Below, piece after piece: positions 18,709 through 26,308 of a stretch of DNA of 64,000 bases (the stretch's first letter is position 1; each line of letters opens with the position of its first letter). The notes under the pieces are model-generated. The model searched no databases and was not told the origin of the DNA. It worked only from the letters and a program-made list of their open reading frames with translations. Both the position numbers and the translations under genes were made by a program. This stretch comes from Bradyrhizobium sp. NDS-1 (GTDB lineage Bacteria > Pseudomonadota > Alphaproteobacteria > Rhizobiales > Xanthobacteraceae), in assembly GCF_032918005.1 (NCBI RefSeq), contig NZ_CP136628.1:7363501-7427500 (forward strand). Reading direction: 5' to 3'.

Positions 18709-18730
18709 CCCTCCCCCTTGCGGGGGAGGG
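18709..18730. terminator. C/G hairpin between ligase and hydrolase genes
   Basis: The sequence CCCTCCCCC-TTG-CGGGGGAGGG is a near-perfect stem with a 3-nt loop. It sits in the 135-bp gap downstream of the benzoate-CoA ligase stop. No T-run follows on either strand. It also resembles the arms of the family B repeats at 37541 and 50311, so it may be a remnant of one. Confidence 0.45.
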
Positions 18731-18778
18731 AGCGCAACGGAGTTTGCGGTGACCGCTCTCGGCACAGCATGTGCAATC

Positions 18779-20320
18779 TCAATTCGCGCCCTCACGCAAT
18801 TTGAACCGCTGGATCTTCCCCGTCGCCGTTTTCGGCAGCGAGTCCACCACGTCGATCCAGCGCGGATATTTCCATGGGCCGATCTTCTGCTTGACGTGCT
18901 CCTTGAGCATGTCCTGCAGATCCTTCGTCGTCGCGCCAGGACGCAGCACGACGAAGGCCTTCGGCTTCAGCAATCCTTCCGGATCGGCCTCGGGCACGAC
19001 GGCGGCTTCCAGCACGGCGGGATGGGTGATCAGCGCGCTTTCGACTTCGAACGGCGAGACCCAGATGCCGGAGACCTTGAACATGTCATCGGCGCGGCCG
19101 CAGAAGGTGTAGCGGCCCTCGCCGTCGCGGACATATTTGTCGCCGGTGCGGGTCCACGGCCCCTCGAAGGTGCGGCGGCTTTTATGGCGCTGGTTCCAGT
19201 AGCCCTCGCCGGCCGAGGGCGCATCGACCAGCAGCTCGCCGACCTCGCCGTCGGCGACGTCCTGGCCGGCCTCGTTGACGAGCCGCACCGCATAGCCGGG
19301 CACCGGCTTGCCCGATGAGCCGTATTTGATGTCCCCCGGCGCGTTCGACAGGAAGATGTGCAACAACTCGGTGGAGCCGACGCCGTCGAGAATGTCGACG
19401 CCGAAGCGCGCCTTCCAGCTGTTGCCGACGGATTCCGGCAGTGCCTCGCCGGCCGAGGTGCAGATGCGCAAGGCCTTGCCGCCGCGCTCGGCCTTCATCG
19501 TTTCGTCGTTGAGCATCGCGGCGAACAGCGTCGGCACGCCATAGAAGATCGAGGGGTTGTAGCGGTTCATCAGGTCGAACATGCGCGCCGGCGTCGGCCG
19601 CTCGCTGTTGAGGATCACGCTGGCGCCGACCGACATCGGGAAGGTCAGCGCGTTGCCGAGACCATAGGCGAAGAACAGCTTTGCGGCGGACAGACACACA
19701 TCGCTCTCGCGGATGCCCAGCACCTGCTTGGCGTAGGTGTCCGCAGTCGCCTGCAAATTGGAATGGATATGGCGCACGCCCTTGGGCATGCCTGTCGACC
19801 CCGACGAGTAGAGCCAGAACGCGGGCTCGTCCGGATGCGTCACGGCGGTGGTGAATTGGTCGCTCTCGCCGGAGATCTCCTCAGCGAGCTGCTTGTGGCC
19901 GTTCTGCTTGGCGCCGGAGACCACGACATGCTCGAGATCGGGCATGCGGCCGACCACGTCCTTGATGACGGGATAGAGCGCTTCGGAGACGAACAGCACG
20001 CGCGCGCGGCAATCGGCGAGGATGTAGGCGTATTGATCCGCGGTCAGCAGCGTGTTGAGCGGCACCGGCACGATGCCGGCGCGGATCGCGCCCAGGAACA
20101 CGATCGGGAAATCGACCGTATCGAGCATGATCATCGCCACGCGCTCCTCGCGGCGAACGCCGAGCCGGCGCAGCATGTTCGCCGCGCGGCGGGTCTGGCG
20201 CTGAAGCTCGCCATAGGTGAGCTGCGAAACGGTGTCGTCGAAGGCCAGCTTGTTGCCACGGCCCTCCTCGACGTTACGGTCGAGCAGCCAGGTCACCGCG
20301 TTATAGGATCCCTCGCTCAC
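18779..20320 (-). CDS. Benzoate-CoA ligase
   Basis: This 513-residue acyl-adenylate-forming enzyme activates benzoate with ATP and CoA, the entry step of the box pathway. Core motifs are the P-loop LYSSGSTGMPKGVRHIH (about residues 170-186), ICTSAGEALPESV and LDGVGSTELLHIFLSNAPG. The hinge region is TGDKYVRDGEGRYTFCGRADDMFKVSG and the C-terminal lysine is in LPKTATGKIQRFKLRE. The length and the GSTELLHIFLSN segment fit benzoate/4-hydroxybenzoate-CoA ligases (BadA/BclA type). The 138-bp gap to the divergent boxR gene contains the shared promoter. Confidence 0.9.
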   Translation of the reverse strand: MSEGSYNAVTWLLDRNVEEGRGNKLAFDDTVSQLTYGELQRQTRRAANMLRRLGVRREERVAMIMLDTVDFPIVFLGAIRAGIVPVPLNTLLTADQYAYILADCRARVLFVSEALYPVIKDVVGRMPDLEHVVVSGAKQNGHKQLAEEISGESDQFTTAVTHPDEPAFWLYSSGSTGMPKGVRHIHSNLQATADTYAKQVLGIRESDVCLSAAKLFFAYGLGNALTFPMSVGASVILNSERPTPARMFDLMNRYNPSIFYGVPTLFAAMLNDETMKAERGGKALRICTSAGEALPESVGNSWKARFGVDILDGVGSTELLHIFLSNAPGDIKYGSSGKPVPGYAVRLVNEAGQDVADGEVGELLVDAPSAGEGYWNQRHKSRRTFEGPWTRTGDKYVRDGEGRYTFCGRADDMFKVSGIWVSPFEVESALITHPAVLEAAVVPEADPEGLLKPKAFVVLRPGATTKDLQDMLKEHVKQKIGPWKYPRWIDVVDSLPKTATGKIQRFKLREGAN

Positions 20321-20340
20321 GGACGTCCCCCTCGAATTTA

Positions 20341-20352
20341 GAATTATAATTC
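20341..20352. promoter_or_regulatory. AT-rich palindrome in the ligase promoter
   Basis: GAATTATAATTC is a perfect 12-bp palindrome, centred about 26 bp upstream of the ligase start codon in otherwise GC-rich DNA. On the minus strand a perfect TTGACA (-35-like) lies at 20378-20383. The spacing to the TATAAT inside the palindrome is too long for a classic sigma-70 promoter, so the palindrome may be an operator overlapping the transcription start. Confidence 0.4.
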
Positions 20353-20391
20353 ATAGAAAGACACTGCGGCGGCTTGCTGTCAATGCCAGCA

Positions 20392-20405
20392 GGCATTATG
20401 TTTCA
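20392..20405. promoter_or_regulatory. Degenerate BoxR-type site between ligase and boxR
   Basis: The sequence GGCA-TTATGT-TTCA followed by T has the N6 spacing of the TGCA sites at 17210 and 17261, but only 6 of 8 bases match. It lies just upstream of the TTGACA at 20378-20383 that would serve the ligase gene. The assignment is tentative. Confidence 0.3.
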
Positions 20406-20458
20406 TTAAAACGCGCCGCAGGACCTCCTTCAAGAAGACATCCCCTCAAAGAAGGCTC

Positions 20459-21367
20459 ATGACCGACAGTCCCGACGCCGAATCCCGATTCCTCGAACAG
20501 CTCGGCCAACGCGTGCGCACCATGCGCGCGTTGCGCGGCATGTCGCGCAAGGTGCTCGCCAAGGTATCAGGAATCTCGGAGCGCTACATCGCGCAGCTCG
20601 AGAGCGGCAAGGGCAATGTCTCGATCGTGCTGCTCCGCCGCGTCTCCGACGCCATGGGCGCTCATCTCGAAGACTTGCTTCCCTCCGCCGAACCGACACC
20701 GGACTGGCAGATGTTTCGCGATCTGTTGCGCAAGGCAACGCCGGCGCAGATCGCGCAAGCAAAAGATCTGCTCGCGGGCGGCAGTGCAACCGCGCCGCGG
20801 CGCGCGCCGTTCTGCGGCATCGCGCTGATCGGCCTGCGCGGCGCCGGCAAATCGACGCTTGGCCGAATGCTGGCGAAGAAGATCGGCTGGAGCTTCGTCG
20901 AGCTCAACAAGGAGGTCGAGCAGCAGAACGGGCTCTCCGTCGCCGAGATCATCGCGCTCTACGGCCAGGAAGGCTTTCGCCGCATGGAGCAGGCGGCGCT
21001 GCAGCAGCTGCTCGCGCGCAACGAGCTGATGGTGCTGGCGACCGGCGGCGGCATCGTCTCGGAGCCCCTGACCTTCGACCAGATCCTGACCTCGTTCTAC
21101 ACGATCTGGCTGAAGGCCGAGCCTGAAGAGCACATGGCCCGCGTCCGCCGCCAGGGCGATTTGCGGCCGATGGCCGACGACCGCTCCGCAATGGCCGAGC
21201 TGCGCAACATCCTGCTCAGCCGCGAGCCGCTCTATTCGCGCGCGACGGCGGTGGTGGATACCGCGGGGCTCAGCGTCGATGCGGCCGCCGCGCGGTTGAT
21301 CGATGCAGTGCGGCCGGTGCTGCAGAACGAAGCCCGCAGCTTCGGCCTGCGGAGCGTGGCGCTGTAG
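20459..21367 (+). CDS. boxR: Benzoyl-CoA-responsive transcriptional regulator BoxR
   Basis: This 302-residue two-domain regulator has an XRE-type helix-turn-helix at about 14-68 (RVRTMRALRGMSRKVLAKVSGISERYIAQLESGKG, given in part). A shikimate-kinase-like C-terminal domain carries the Walker A-type GLRGAGKST at about 125-133. This architecture is specific to BzdR/BoxR, in which the kinase-like domain binds benzoyl-CoA and relieves repression. It is divergent from the ligase gene and the truncated haemoglobin starts 2 bp after its stop. Its likely sites here are TGCA-N6-TGCA motifs. Confidence 0.93.
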   Translation: MTDSPDAESRFLEQLGQRVRTMRALRGMSRKVLAKVSGISERYIAQLESGKGNVSIVLLRRVSDAMGAHLEDLLPSAEPTPDWQMFRDLLRKATPAQIAQAKDLLAGGSATAPRRAPFCGIALIGLRGAGKSTLGRMLAKKIGWSFVELNKEVEQQNGLSVAEIIALYGQEGFRRMEQAALQQLLARNELMVLATGGGIVSEPLTFDQILTSFYTIWLKAEPEEHMARVRRQGDLRPMADDRSAMAELRNILLSREPLYSRATAVVDTAGLSVDAAAARLIDAVRPVLQNEARSFGLRSVAL

Positions 21368-21369
21368 CG

Positions 21370-21765
21370 ATGACCTCCACCGACGTCACCACCTCCATGT
21401 TCGAGCGGATCGGCGGGAGCAGCACGATCGACGCCCTCGTGGATCGCTTCTACGACCGCATGGATACGCTGCCGGAGGCGAAGCTCATCCGCGCCATGCA
21501 TGCAGACGACCTCGGCCTGATCCGAGACGTGCTGAAGCGCTATCTCACCGAGTGGACCGGCGGCCCGCGGCTGTATACGCCCGAGAAAGGTCATCCGCGG
21601 CTGCGCCAGCGGCACATCGGCTTCGCCATCGGCGATGCCGAGCGCGATGCGTGGATGCTCTGCATGCGCGGCGCGATGGAGGAGACGGTGACAGATGCCG
21701 CCGCGCGGCGGGAGCTCGACAAGGCGTTGTCAGGCCTCGCCGACTGGATGCGCAACCGGCAGTGA
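21370..21765 (+). CDS. Group II truncated haemoglobin
   Basis: This 131-residue 2/2 globin begins with MFERIGGSSTIDALVDRFYDRM. It has LTEWTGGPRLYTPEKGHPRLRQRH, with the proximal His in the F region (GHPRLRQRH), and ends AMEETVTDAAARRELDKALS. The conserved GGP-Y block marks group II (TrHbO). These globins bind O2 or NO or carry oxygen. It starts 2 bp after boxR, so it is surely cotranscribed. Supplying or buffering O2 for the BoxB oxygenase is an attractive inference. Confidence 0.88.
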   Translation: MTSTDVTTSMFERIGGSSTIDALVDRFYDRMDTLPEAKLIRAMHADDLGLIRDVLKRYLTEWTGGPRLYTPEKGHPRLRQRHIGFAIGDAERDAWMLCMRGAMEETVTDAAARRELDKALSGLADWMRNRQ

Positions 21766-21829
21766 GATGGCCGCAGCGCCCCGCATCCGTCATTTGAGTT
21801 CCGCGGCGATCGCCTGCTAAGCTCTGGAT

Positions 21830-22510
21830 ATGACCGACATCCTTCCCGACACGATCCGCCGCCTCTACACCGATCCCGGCGAGTACATCGACAGCGATCA
21901 TCCGGCCGTGCAGCAATTCGCCAACGCCTCCGTTGGTGCGGATGCGAGCCCACGCGAAAAGGCGAGCGTGCTCTACAAGGCGGTGCGCGACGGCATCCGC
22001 TATAATCCTTACGTCAGCATGCGCGTCGCGGAAACGTTTCGCGCCTCGAGCGTGCTCGCCGCAGGACAAGGCTATTGCGTCGGCAAGGCCGCGCTCTATG
22101 CCGCCGCCTGCCGCGTCCATGGCATCCCCGCCCGGGTCGGCTTTGCCGACGTGAAGAACCATCTCACCACCGAGAAGCTGCGCGCGAGCATGGGCACCGA
22201 TATCTTCACCTGGCACGGCTTTACGGAGGTGCACGTGGATGGTGCCTGGCGCAAGGCGACTCCGACCTTCAACGACACGCTCTGCGCCAAGGTCGGCGTG
22301 GCCCCGCTCGATTTCGACGGCCACACCGACGCGCTGCTGCATCCGTTCGACGGCGAGGGCCGCGCCTATATGCAATATGTCAACGACCGCGGCACCTATC
22401 ATGACGTGCCGGCGAAATTCCTGATGCGCGAGATGGCGCGGGATTACGTCAACATGCAGGGCGAGGACCTGTCGGGCCGCGACATGGAGCGCGAGGCTGC
22501 GGAGCGATAG
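21830..22510 (+). CDS. Transglutaminase-like cysteine protease family protein
   Basis: This 226-residue protein has the papain-like core of bacterial transglutaminase-fold proteins. The nucleophile Cys is in GQGYCVGKAALYAAACRVHGIPARVGF (given in part; about residue 82) and the His is in WHGFTEVHVDGAWRKATPTFN. The usual third residue Asp in the DPT motif is replaced, giving TPT. A protease or peptide-processing role is possible but the substrate is unknown. An in-frame downstream AraC gene begins only 6 bp after its stop. Confidence 0.82.
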   Translation: MTDILPDTIRRLYTDPGEYIDSDHPAVQQFANASVGADASPREKASVLYKAVRDGIRYNPYVSMRVAETFRASSVLAAGQGYCVGKAALYAAACRVHGIPARVGFADVKNHLTTEKLRASMGTDIFTWHGFTEVHVDGAWRKATPTFNDTLCAKVGVAPLDFDGHTDALLHPFDGEGRAYMQYVNDRGTYHDVPAKFLMREMARDYVNMQGEDLSGRDMEREAAER

Positions 22511-22516
22511 AGCACG

Positions 22517-23344
22517 ATGGGCGCGCCTCCCGATGCAGTCCGTCGACCGGCCTCGCCGCTCCTCGCGCAGCTGGTGTCCAGCATCTCGTTCTATCGCGAG
22601 CGTGGCCTCGGCCTCGTCGCCTTCCGGCACGCCGCGCCGCTGGCACTGCCTCTCCTGGTGAATTTGGGAACGCCGTTCCGCATTGCGCTCGGTCACCACC
22701 CCGACAGCGCCGACGCGCGGCCGAGTTTCGCGGCAGGCCTGTTTCCCGGCCCCGTCATGATCGAATCCGATGGGCGCGCCGAATGCGTTCAGGTCGATTT
22801 CACGCCGCTCGGGGCTTACCGCTTCTTCGGAGGAGCCGTCCCCGATCTGACCGCGCGCATGGTCGGCCTTGACGATATCCTTGGACAGGACGGTGAGAAT
22901 CTCCGCGCCAGGGTGGCTGAAGCGGCGGGCTGGCAGCGACGCTTCGAGATCGTTGAAGACTTCGTGCTTCGGCGCGCCGTGCACGAGCCTTCGCCTGCGG
23001 TCGCGTTTGCCCTGGAGACGCTCTGGCGCGGCGCAGGTGCCGTCAGGATCGCCGACATCGCCGCCGATATCGGCTGGAGCCGCAAGCATCTCACGCGCCG
23101 CTTCCACAACGAGATCGGCGTTCCGCCAAAGACGCTGGCCCAGATGCTGCGCTTTCATCGCGCTTGCGTTCTGGCCCGGAGGGACGGCACAGGCGGCTGG
23201 GCGGCAATTGCCGCGGAGGCCGGCTATGCCGACCAGGCACATCTTGCCCGCGATTTCCGGGTATTGAGCGGCGAGACGCCGACCGGATGGGCCGCGCGGC
23301 TCGACGTCGTCGATCCACGTCTGATGCGAGACGGCGGGGGCTAG
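22517..23344 (+). CDS. AraC family transcriptional regulator
   Basis: This 275-residue protein has an N-terminal effector domain and a C-terminal double helix-turn-helix. The first HTH is RIADIAADIGWSRKHLTRRFHNEIG and the second is WAAIAAEAGYADQAHLARDFRVLSGETPTGW, both given in part. It is followed 109 bp later by a VOC-family gene, a common AraC/VOC pairing in proteobacteria. The regulated target is probably that neighbour. Confidence 0.88.
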   Translation: MGAPPDAVRRPASPLLAQLVSSISFYRERGLGLVAFRHAAPLALPLLVNLGTPFRIALGHHPDSADARPSFAAGLFPGPVMIESDGRAECVQVDFTPLGAYRFFGGAVPDLTARMVGLDDILGQDGENLRARVAEAAGWQRRFEIVEDFVLRRAVHEPSPAVAFALETLWRGAGAVRIADIAADIGWSRKHLTRRFHNEIGVPPKTLAQMLRFHRACVLARRDGTGGWAAIAAEAGYADQAHLARDFRVLSGETPTGWAARLDVVDPRLMRDGGG

Positions 23345-23453
23345 CGCCAGGGCGGCGCGCGACAGGGCCAGGTCCCATTTGTTCAAGCCGGCCACCATGA
23401 TCGGAACTAGGATCGGCTTCGCAACGGGGCTTGCACCGAATCTGGAGAGTGTC

Positions 23454-23888
23454 ATGAACCAGCCGAACGGCTACGAAGCGCCGCGCCTCTACCACACCAT
23501 GCGCTGCAAGGACGCGGAGGCGATGATCGCCTGGCTGACGAACGTTCTCGGCTTCACTGAACGCGTGGTGTATCGCAAGGACGACATGGTCGTTCACGCC
23601 GAGCTGGCATTCGGATCGTCGATCCTCATGCTGGGCGCGCATCGCGACGACGCCTACGCCAAGCAGGTCGGCGACATCGGCGGACGGCGGACGGATGCCG
23701 TCTATCTCGCCGTCGATGATCCCGACGCGCTCTATACGAAGGTGAAGGCCGCCGGTGCGCAGATCGAGATGGAACCCTACACGACCGATTATGGCAGCCG
23801 GGATTTTGCCGCACGCGATCCGGAGGGCGGCCTCTGGAGCTTCGGCACCTATTGGCCCAAGGCCGACGAGCAGCCGCTGCCGGGTTAG
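23454..23888 (+). CDS. VOC (glyoxalase/bleomycin-resistance-like) family protein
   Basis: This 144-residue protein has the beta-alpha-beta-beta-beta VOC fold. Readable segments are YHTMRCKDAEAMIAWLTNVLGF, MVVHAELAFGSSILMLG, VYLAVDDPDALYTKVKAAGA and the C-terminal SRDFAARDPEGGLWSFGTYWP. Family members include glyoxalases, dioxygenases and antibiotic-binding proteins, and the exact function cannot be read. The start MNQPNGYEAPR follows GGAGAG at 8 bp, which I prefer to an in-frame ATG 75 bp upstream. Confidence 0.82.
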   Translation: MNQPNGYEAPRLYHTMRCKDAEAMIAWLTNVLGFTERVVYRKDDMVVHAELAFGSSILMLGAHRDDAYAKQVGDIGGRRTDAVYLAVDDPDALYTKVKAAGAQIEMEPYTTDYGSRDFAARDPEGGLWSFGTYWPKADEQPLPG

Positions 23889-23899
23889 CGGGAATGCGG

Positions 23900-24697
23900 C
23901 TACAGAAGTTGTGACCGCAACGACGCCGCCCCTTCTTGCAGCAGCGGCAGGAAACGATCGATCAATTCCTGTTCCGGCACGCGGTCGACGTGGGCGCCCA
24001 TGTTGATCGCGGCGATGATGACGCCGTCATAGCGGCGGACGGGAACGGAGATCGAGCGGAAATGCGGCTCGGCTTCGCGGTCGACCAGCGAATAGCCCTG
24101 CACGCGGTCGGCCGTGATGCGCGCGAGCAGTGCCTTCGGGTCCGTCACCGTCTGCGGCGTGAGCTGCTCGCGCTTCATGGCCTTCAGGCGTGCGGCAAGC
24201 TCGGCATCGTCGAGCTGACCGAGCATGGCGCGGCCGACCGAAGTGCAGAAGGCCGGCAGGCGATAGCCGATTTCGAGGCCGCCTGAGAACATCCGCGCCG
24301 GACTGCTGCGTGCGACGAACACGACGTCGTCGCCGTCGAGCACGGCGAGCGAAGAGATTTCGTTGGCCGCCGTCGCGACGCGATCAAGCACCGGCTGAAG
24401 CACCGCGACGAGCTGATTGGAGCGCAGATAGGACGCTGCCAGCGTCAATACATGCGGCGTCAGCGAGAACAGCTTTCCATCACCGGAGACGTAGCCGCCG
24501 CGCTGCAGCGTGAACAGCATGCGCCGGGCCGTCGCGCGCGGCAGATCGGCGGCACGAGCGAGATCGCTCAGCGTCATCGGGCCTGCCGTGGTGCCGAAGC
24601 ATTGCAGCAGGCGCAGGCCACGATCGAGGCTCTCGACGAAATCCGTCGCGCGCTCCTCGCTCTCGTTCCGCTTCAGCTTGGGCATAGGGAGGGACAA
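23900..24697 (-). CDS. IclR family transcriptional regulator (PcaR/PobR-like)
   Basis: This 265-residue regulator has an N-terminal winged helix (about 20-85; FVESLDRGLRLLQCFG, TLSDLARAADLPRATARRML). The effector domain contains LPAFCTSVGRAMLGQL and ADRVQGYSLVDREAEPHFRSI. The ending LIDRFLPLLQEGAASLRSQL is close to PcaR/PcaU/PobR regulators of protocatechuate and related aromatic pathways. It is divergent from the Rieske oxygenase gene, which it likely controls through the site at 24752-24766. Translation may start at MPKLKRNESEE (24685) rather than 24697. Confidence 0.9.
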   Translation of the reverse strand: MSLPMPKLKRNESEERATDFVESLDRGLRLLQCFGTTAGPMTLSDLARAADLPRATARRMLFTLQRGGYVSGDGKLFSLTPHVLTLAASYLRSNQLVAVLQPVLDRVATAANEISSLAVLDGDDVVFVARSSPARMFSGGLEIGYRLPAFCTSVGRAMLGQLDDAELAARLKAMKREQLTPQTVTDPKALLARITADRVQGYSLVDREAEPHFRSISVPVRRYDGVIIAAINMGAHVDRVPEQELIDRFLPLLQEGAASLRSQLL

Positions 24698-24751
24698 TCC
24701 TGCAAAATAGTGCTTGCTGGCGGTTCAAGTCATGTCATAATTCGCCCATTC

Positions 24752-24766
24752 GTTCAATAGGCGAAC
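24752..24766. promoter_or_regulatory. Candidate IclR-type operator
   Basis: GTTCAATAGGCGAAC is a 15-bp partial palindrome with arms GTTC and GAAC, overlapping a larger inverted repeat TTCGCC (24741-24746) and GGCGAA (24760-24765). It resembles the GTTCGATNATCGNAC half-sites described for PcaU/PobR. It lies in the 99-bp gap between the divergent IclR and Rieske genes, 30 bp upstream of the Rieske start. Confidence 0.5.
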
Positions 24767-24796
24767 AATCGCCACTCCATAAGGGATGCTACTGCC

Positions 24797-26155
24797 ATGA
24801 TGAGCCAGGAGCAGAACGACCTGATCACCCGCACCGGACCGAAGGACCCTTGCGGCAAGCTGATGCGGAGCTACTGGCAGCCGGCGGCGCTGGTGGATGA
24901 GCTGGAGGGCGCGCGGCCGATCCGTCCCGTCAAACTGCTCGGCGAGAATTTGGTGCTGTTCCGCGACGAGACCGGTCGCTACGGCCTGATCGACCGCCAC
25001 TGCGCGCATCGCGGCGCCGACCTTGCCTTCGGACGGTTGGAGCATGGCGGATTGCGCTGCGCCTTTCATGGCTGGCTGTTCGACGCGACCGGCCAGTGCA
25101 TCGAGACGCCGGCCGAGCCGAAGGATTCGAAGCTCTGCCAGAACATCCGCCAGCGCTCCTATCCCGTGGTCGAGAAGAGCGGCATCCTCTGGGCTTATCT
25201 TGGCGAGGGCGCCCCGCCTGCATTCCCGGAGATCGACTGTTTCGTCGCCCCTGATACTCACACCTTCGCGTTCAAGGGCCACATGGCCTGCAACTGGCTG
25301 CAGGCTCTCGAAGTCGGTATCGATCCCGCGCACGCCTCCTATCTGCACCGCTTCTTCGAGGACGAGGACACCTCCACCGCCTACGGCAAGCAGTTTCGCG
25401 GCGCCTCAGCCGGCTCCGATCTGCCGATGACGAAAATCCTGCGCGAATACGACCGCCCGATCATCAATGTCGAGCACACCGAATATGGCCTGCGGCTGAT
25501 TGCGCTGCGCGAGATCGACGAAGAGCGCACCCATGTGCGCGTCACCAACCAGCTCTTCCCCCACGGCTTCGTCATTCCCATGAGCACGGAGATGACGATC
25601 ACGCAGTGGCACGTGCCTCTCGACGACGAGAACTGCTATTGGTACGCGATTTTCACCAGCTATTCGAACCCGGTCGACAAGAAGAAGATGCGCGACCAGC
25701 GGCTCGAGCTCTATGAGCTGCCCGACTACAAGTCGCGCAAGAACCGGGCTAACGATTACGGCTTCGATCCGCACGAGCAGCAGACCGCGACCTATACCGG
25801 CATGGGCACCGACATCAACGTCCACGATCAATGGGCGGTGGAATCGATGGGTGCGATCCAGGACCGCACCAAGGAGCATCTCGGCTCGAGCGACAAGGCG
25901 ATCGTGCAGTACCGCCGATTGTTGCGGCAGGAGATCGAGAGGGTCTCGGGCGGCGAGAAGCCAATGCTCCATCTCGACGAGAGCAACGCTCGTTCGATCC
26001 AGGGACCGGCGACCATGGACGGCATCGGCCCGACGCGGGGCTGGGAAACCTACTGGATGGAGGTCGACGTCAAGCGCCGCCGCGGCGCGCCCTGGACCGC
26101 GCCGGTGCCGAAGGAGATCGCCGACAACGTGCACAAGCTGACGGCGGCGGAATAA
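24797..26155 (+). CDS. Rieske non-haem iron aromatic oxygenase (phthalate-dioxygenase-like)
   Basis: This is a 452-residue single-component-type oxygenase alpha subunit. The Rieske [2Fe-2S] ligands are Cys69-His71 in DRHCAHRGADL and Cys88-His91 in LRCAFHGWLFD. The mononuclear iron triad follows as D176-x2-H179-x4-H184 in GIDPAHASYLHRF. The overall style (SYWQPAALVDEL, LGENLVLFRDETGRYGLIDR) matches the phthalate 4,5-dioxygenase/vanillate demethylase group. No reductase or small subunit is nearby, so the electron donor is encoded elsewhere. The next gene is a glutamine-synthetase-like enzyme. The substrate is unknown. Confidence 0.9.
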   Translation: MMSQEQNDLITRTGPKDPCGKLMRSYWQPAALVDELEGARPIRPVKLLGENLVLFRDETGRYGLIDRHCAHRGADLAFGRLEHGGLRCAFHGWLFDATGQCIETPAEPKDSKLCQNIRQRSYPVVEKSGILWAYLGEGAPPAFPEIDCFVAPDTHTFAFKGHMACNWLQALEVGIDPAHASYLHRFFEDEDTSTAYGKQFRGASAGSDLPMTKILREYDRPIINVEHTEYGLRLIALREIDEERTHVRVTNQLFPHGFVIPMSTEMTITQWHVPLDDENCYWYAIFTSYSNPVDKKKMRDQRLELYELPDYKSRKNRANDYGFDPHEQQTATYTGMGTDINVHDQWAVESMGAIQDRTKEHLGSSDKAIVQYRRLLRQEIERVSGGEKPMLHLDESNARSIQGPATMDGIGPTRGWETYWMEVDVKRRRGAPWTAPVPKEIADNVHKLTAAE

Positions 26156-26172
26156 GAGTGACGGCCCATCCT

Positions 26173-26253
26173 CGTCATTGCGAGCGCAGCGAAGCAATCC
26201 AGTCTTTCACCGCGTATGCATTTCTGGATTGCTTCGCTGCGCTCGCAATGACG
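26173..26253. repeat. Dispersed palindromic repeat, family A, perfect 30-bp arms
   Basis: Two perfect 30-bp inverted arms (26173-26202 and 26224-26253) begin CGTCATTGCGAGCG and end CGCTCGCAATGACG, with a 21-nt loop. The element is between the Rieske and glutamine-synthetase-like genes and would form a very stable hairpin in a joint transcript. A diverged copy is at 47288-47373. Confidence 0.9.
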
Positions 26254-26308
26254 GAGAATGTGGCAGGCGTCTTGCACATCGAGCATCGGTGACTGAGGAG
26301 CAACAAAA

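Noticed and set aside
21545-23455. A 636-codon minus-strand frame opposite the globin, transglutaminase and AraC genes
   Set aside because: It is antisense to three genes with recognisable domains and shows no domain of its own.
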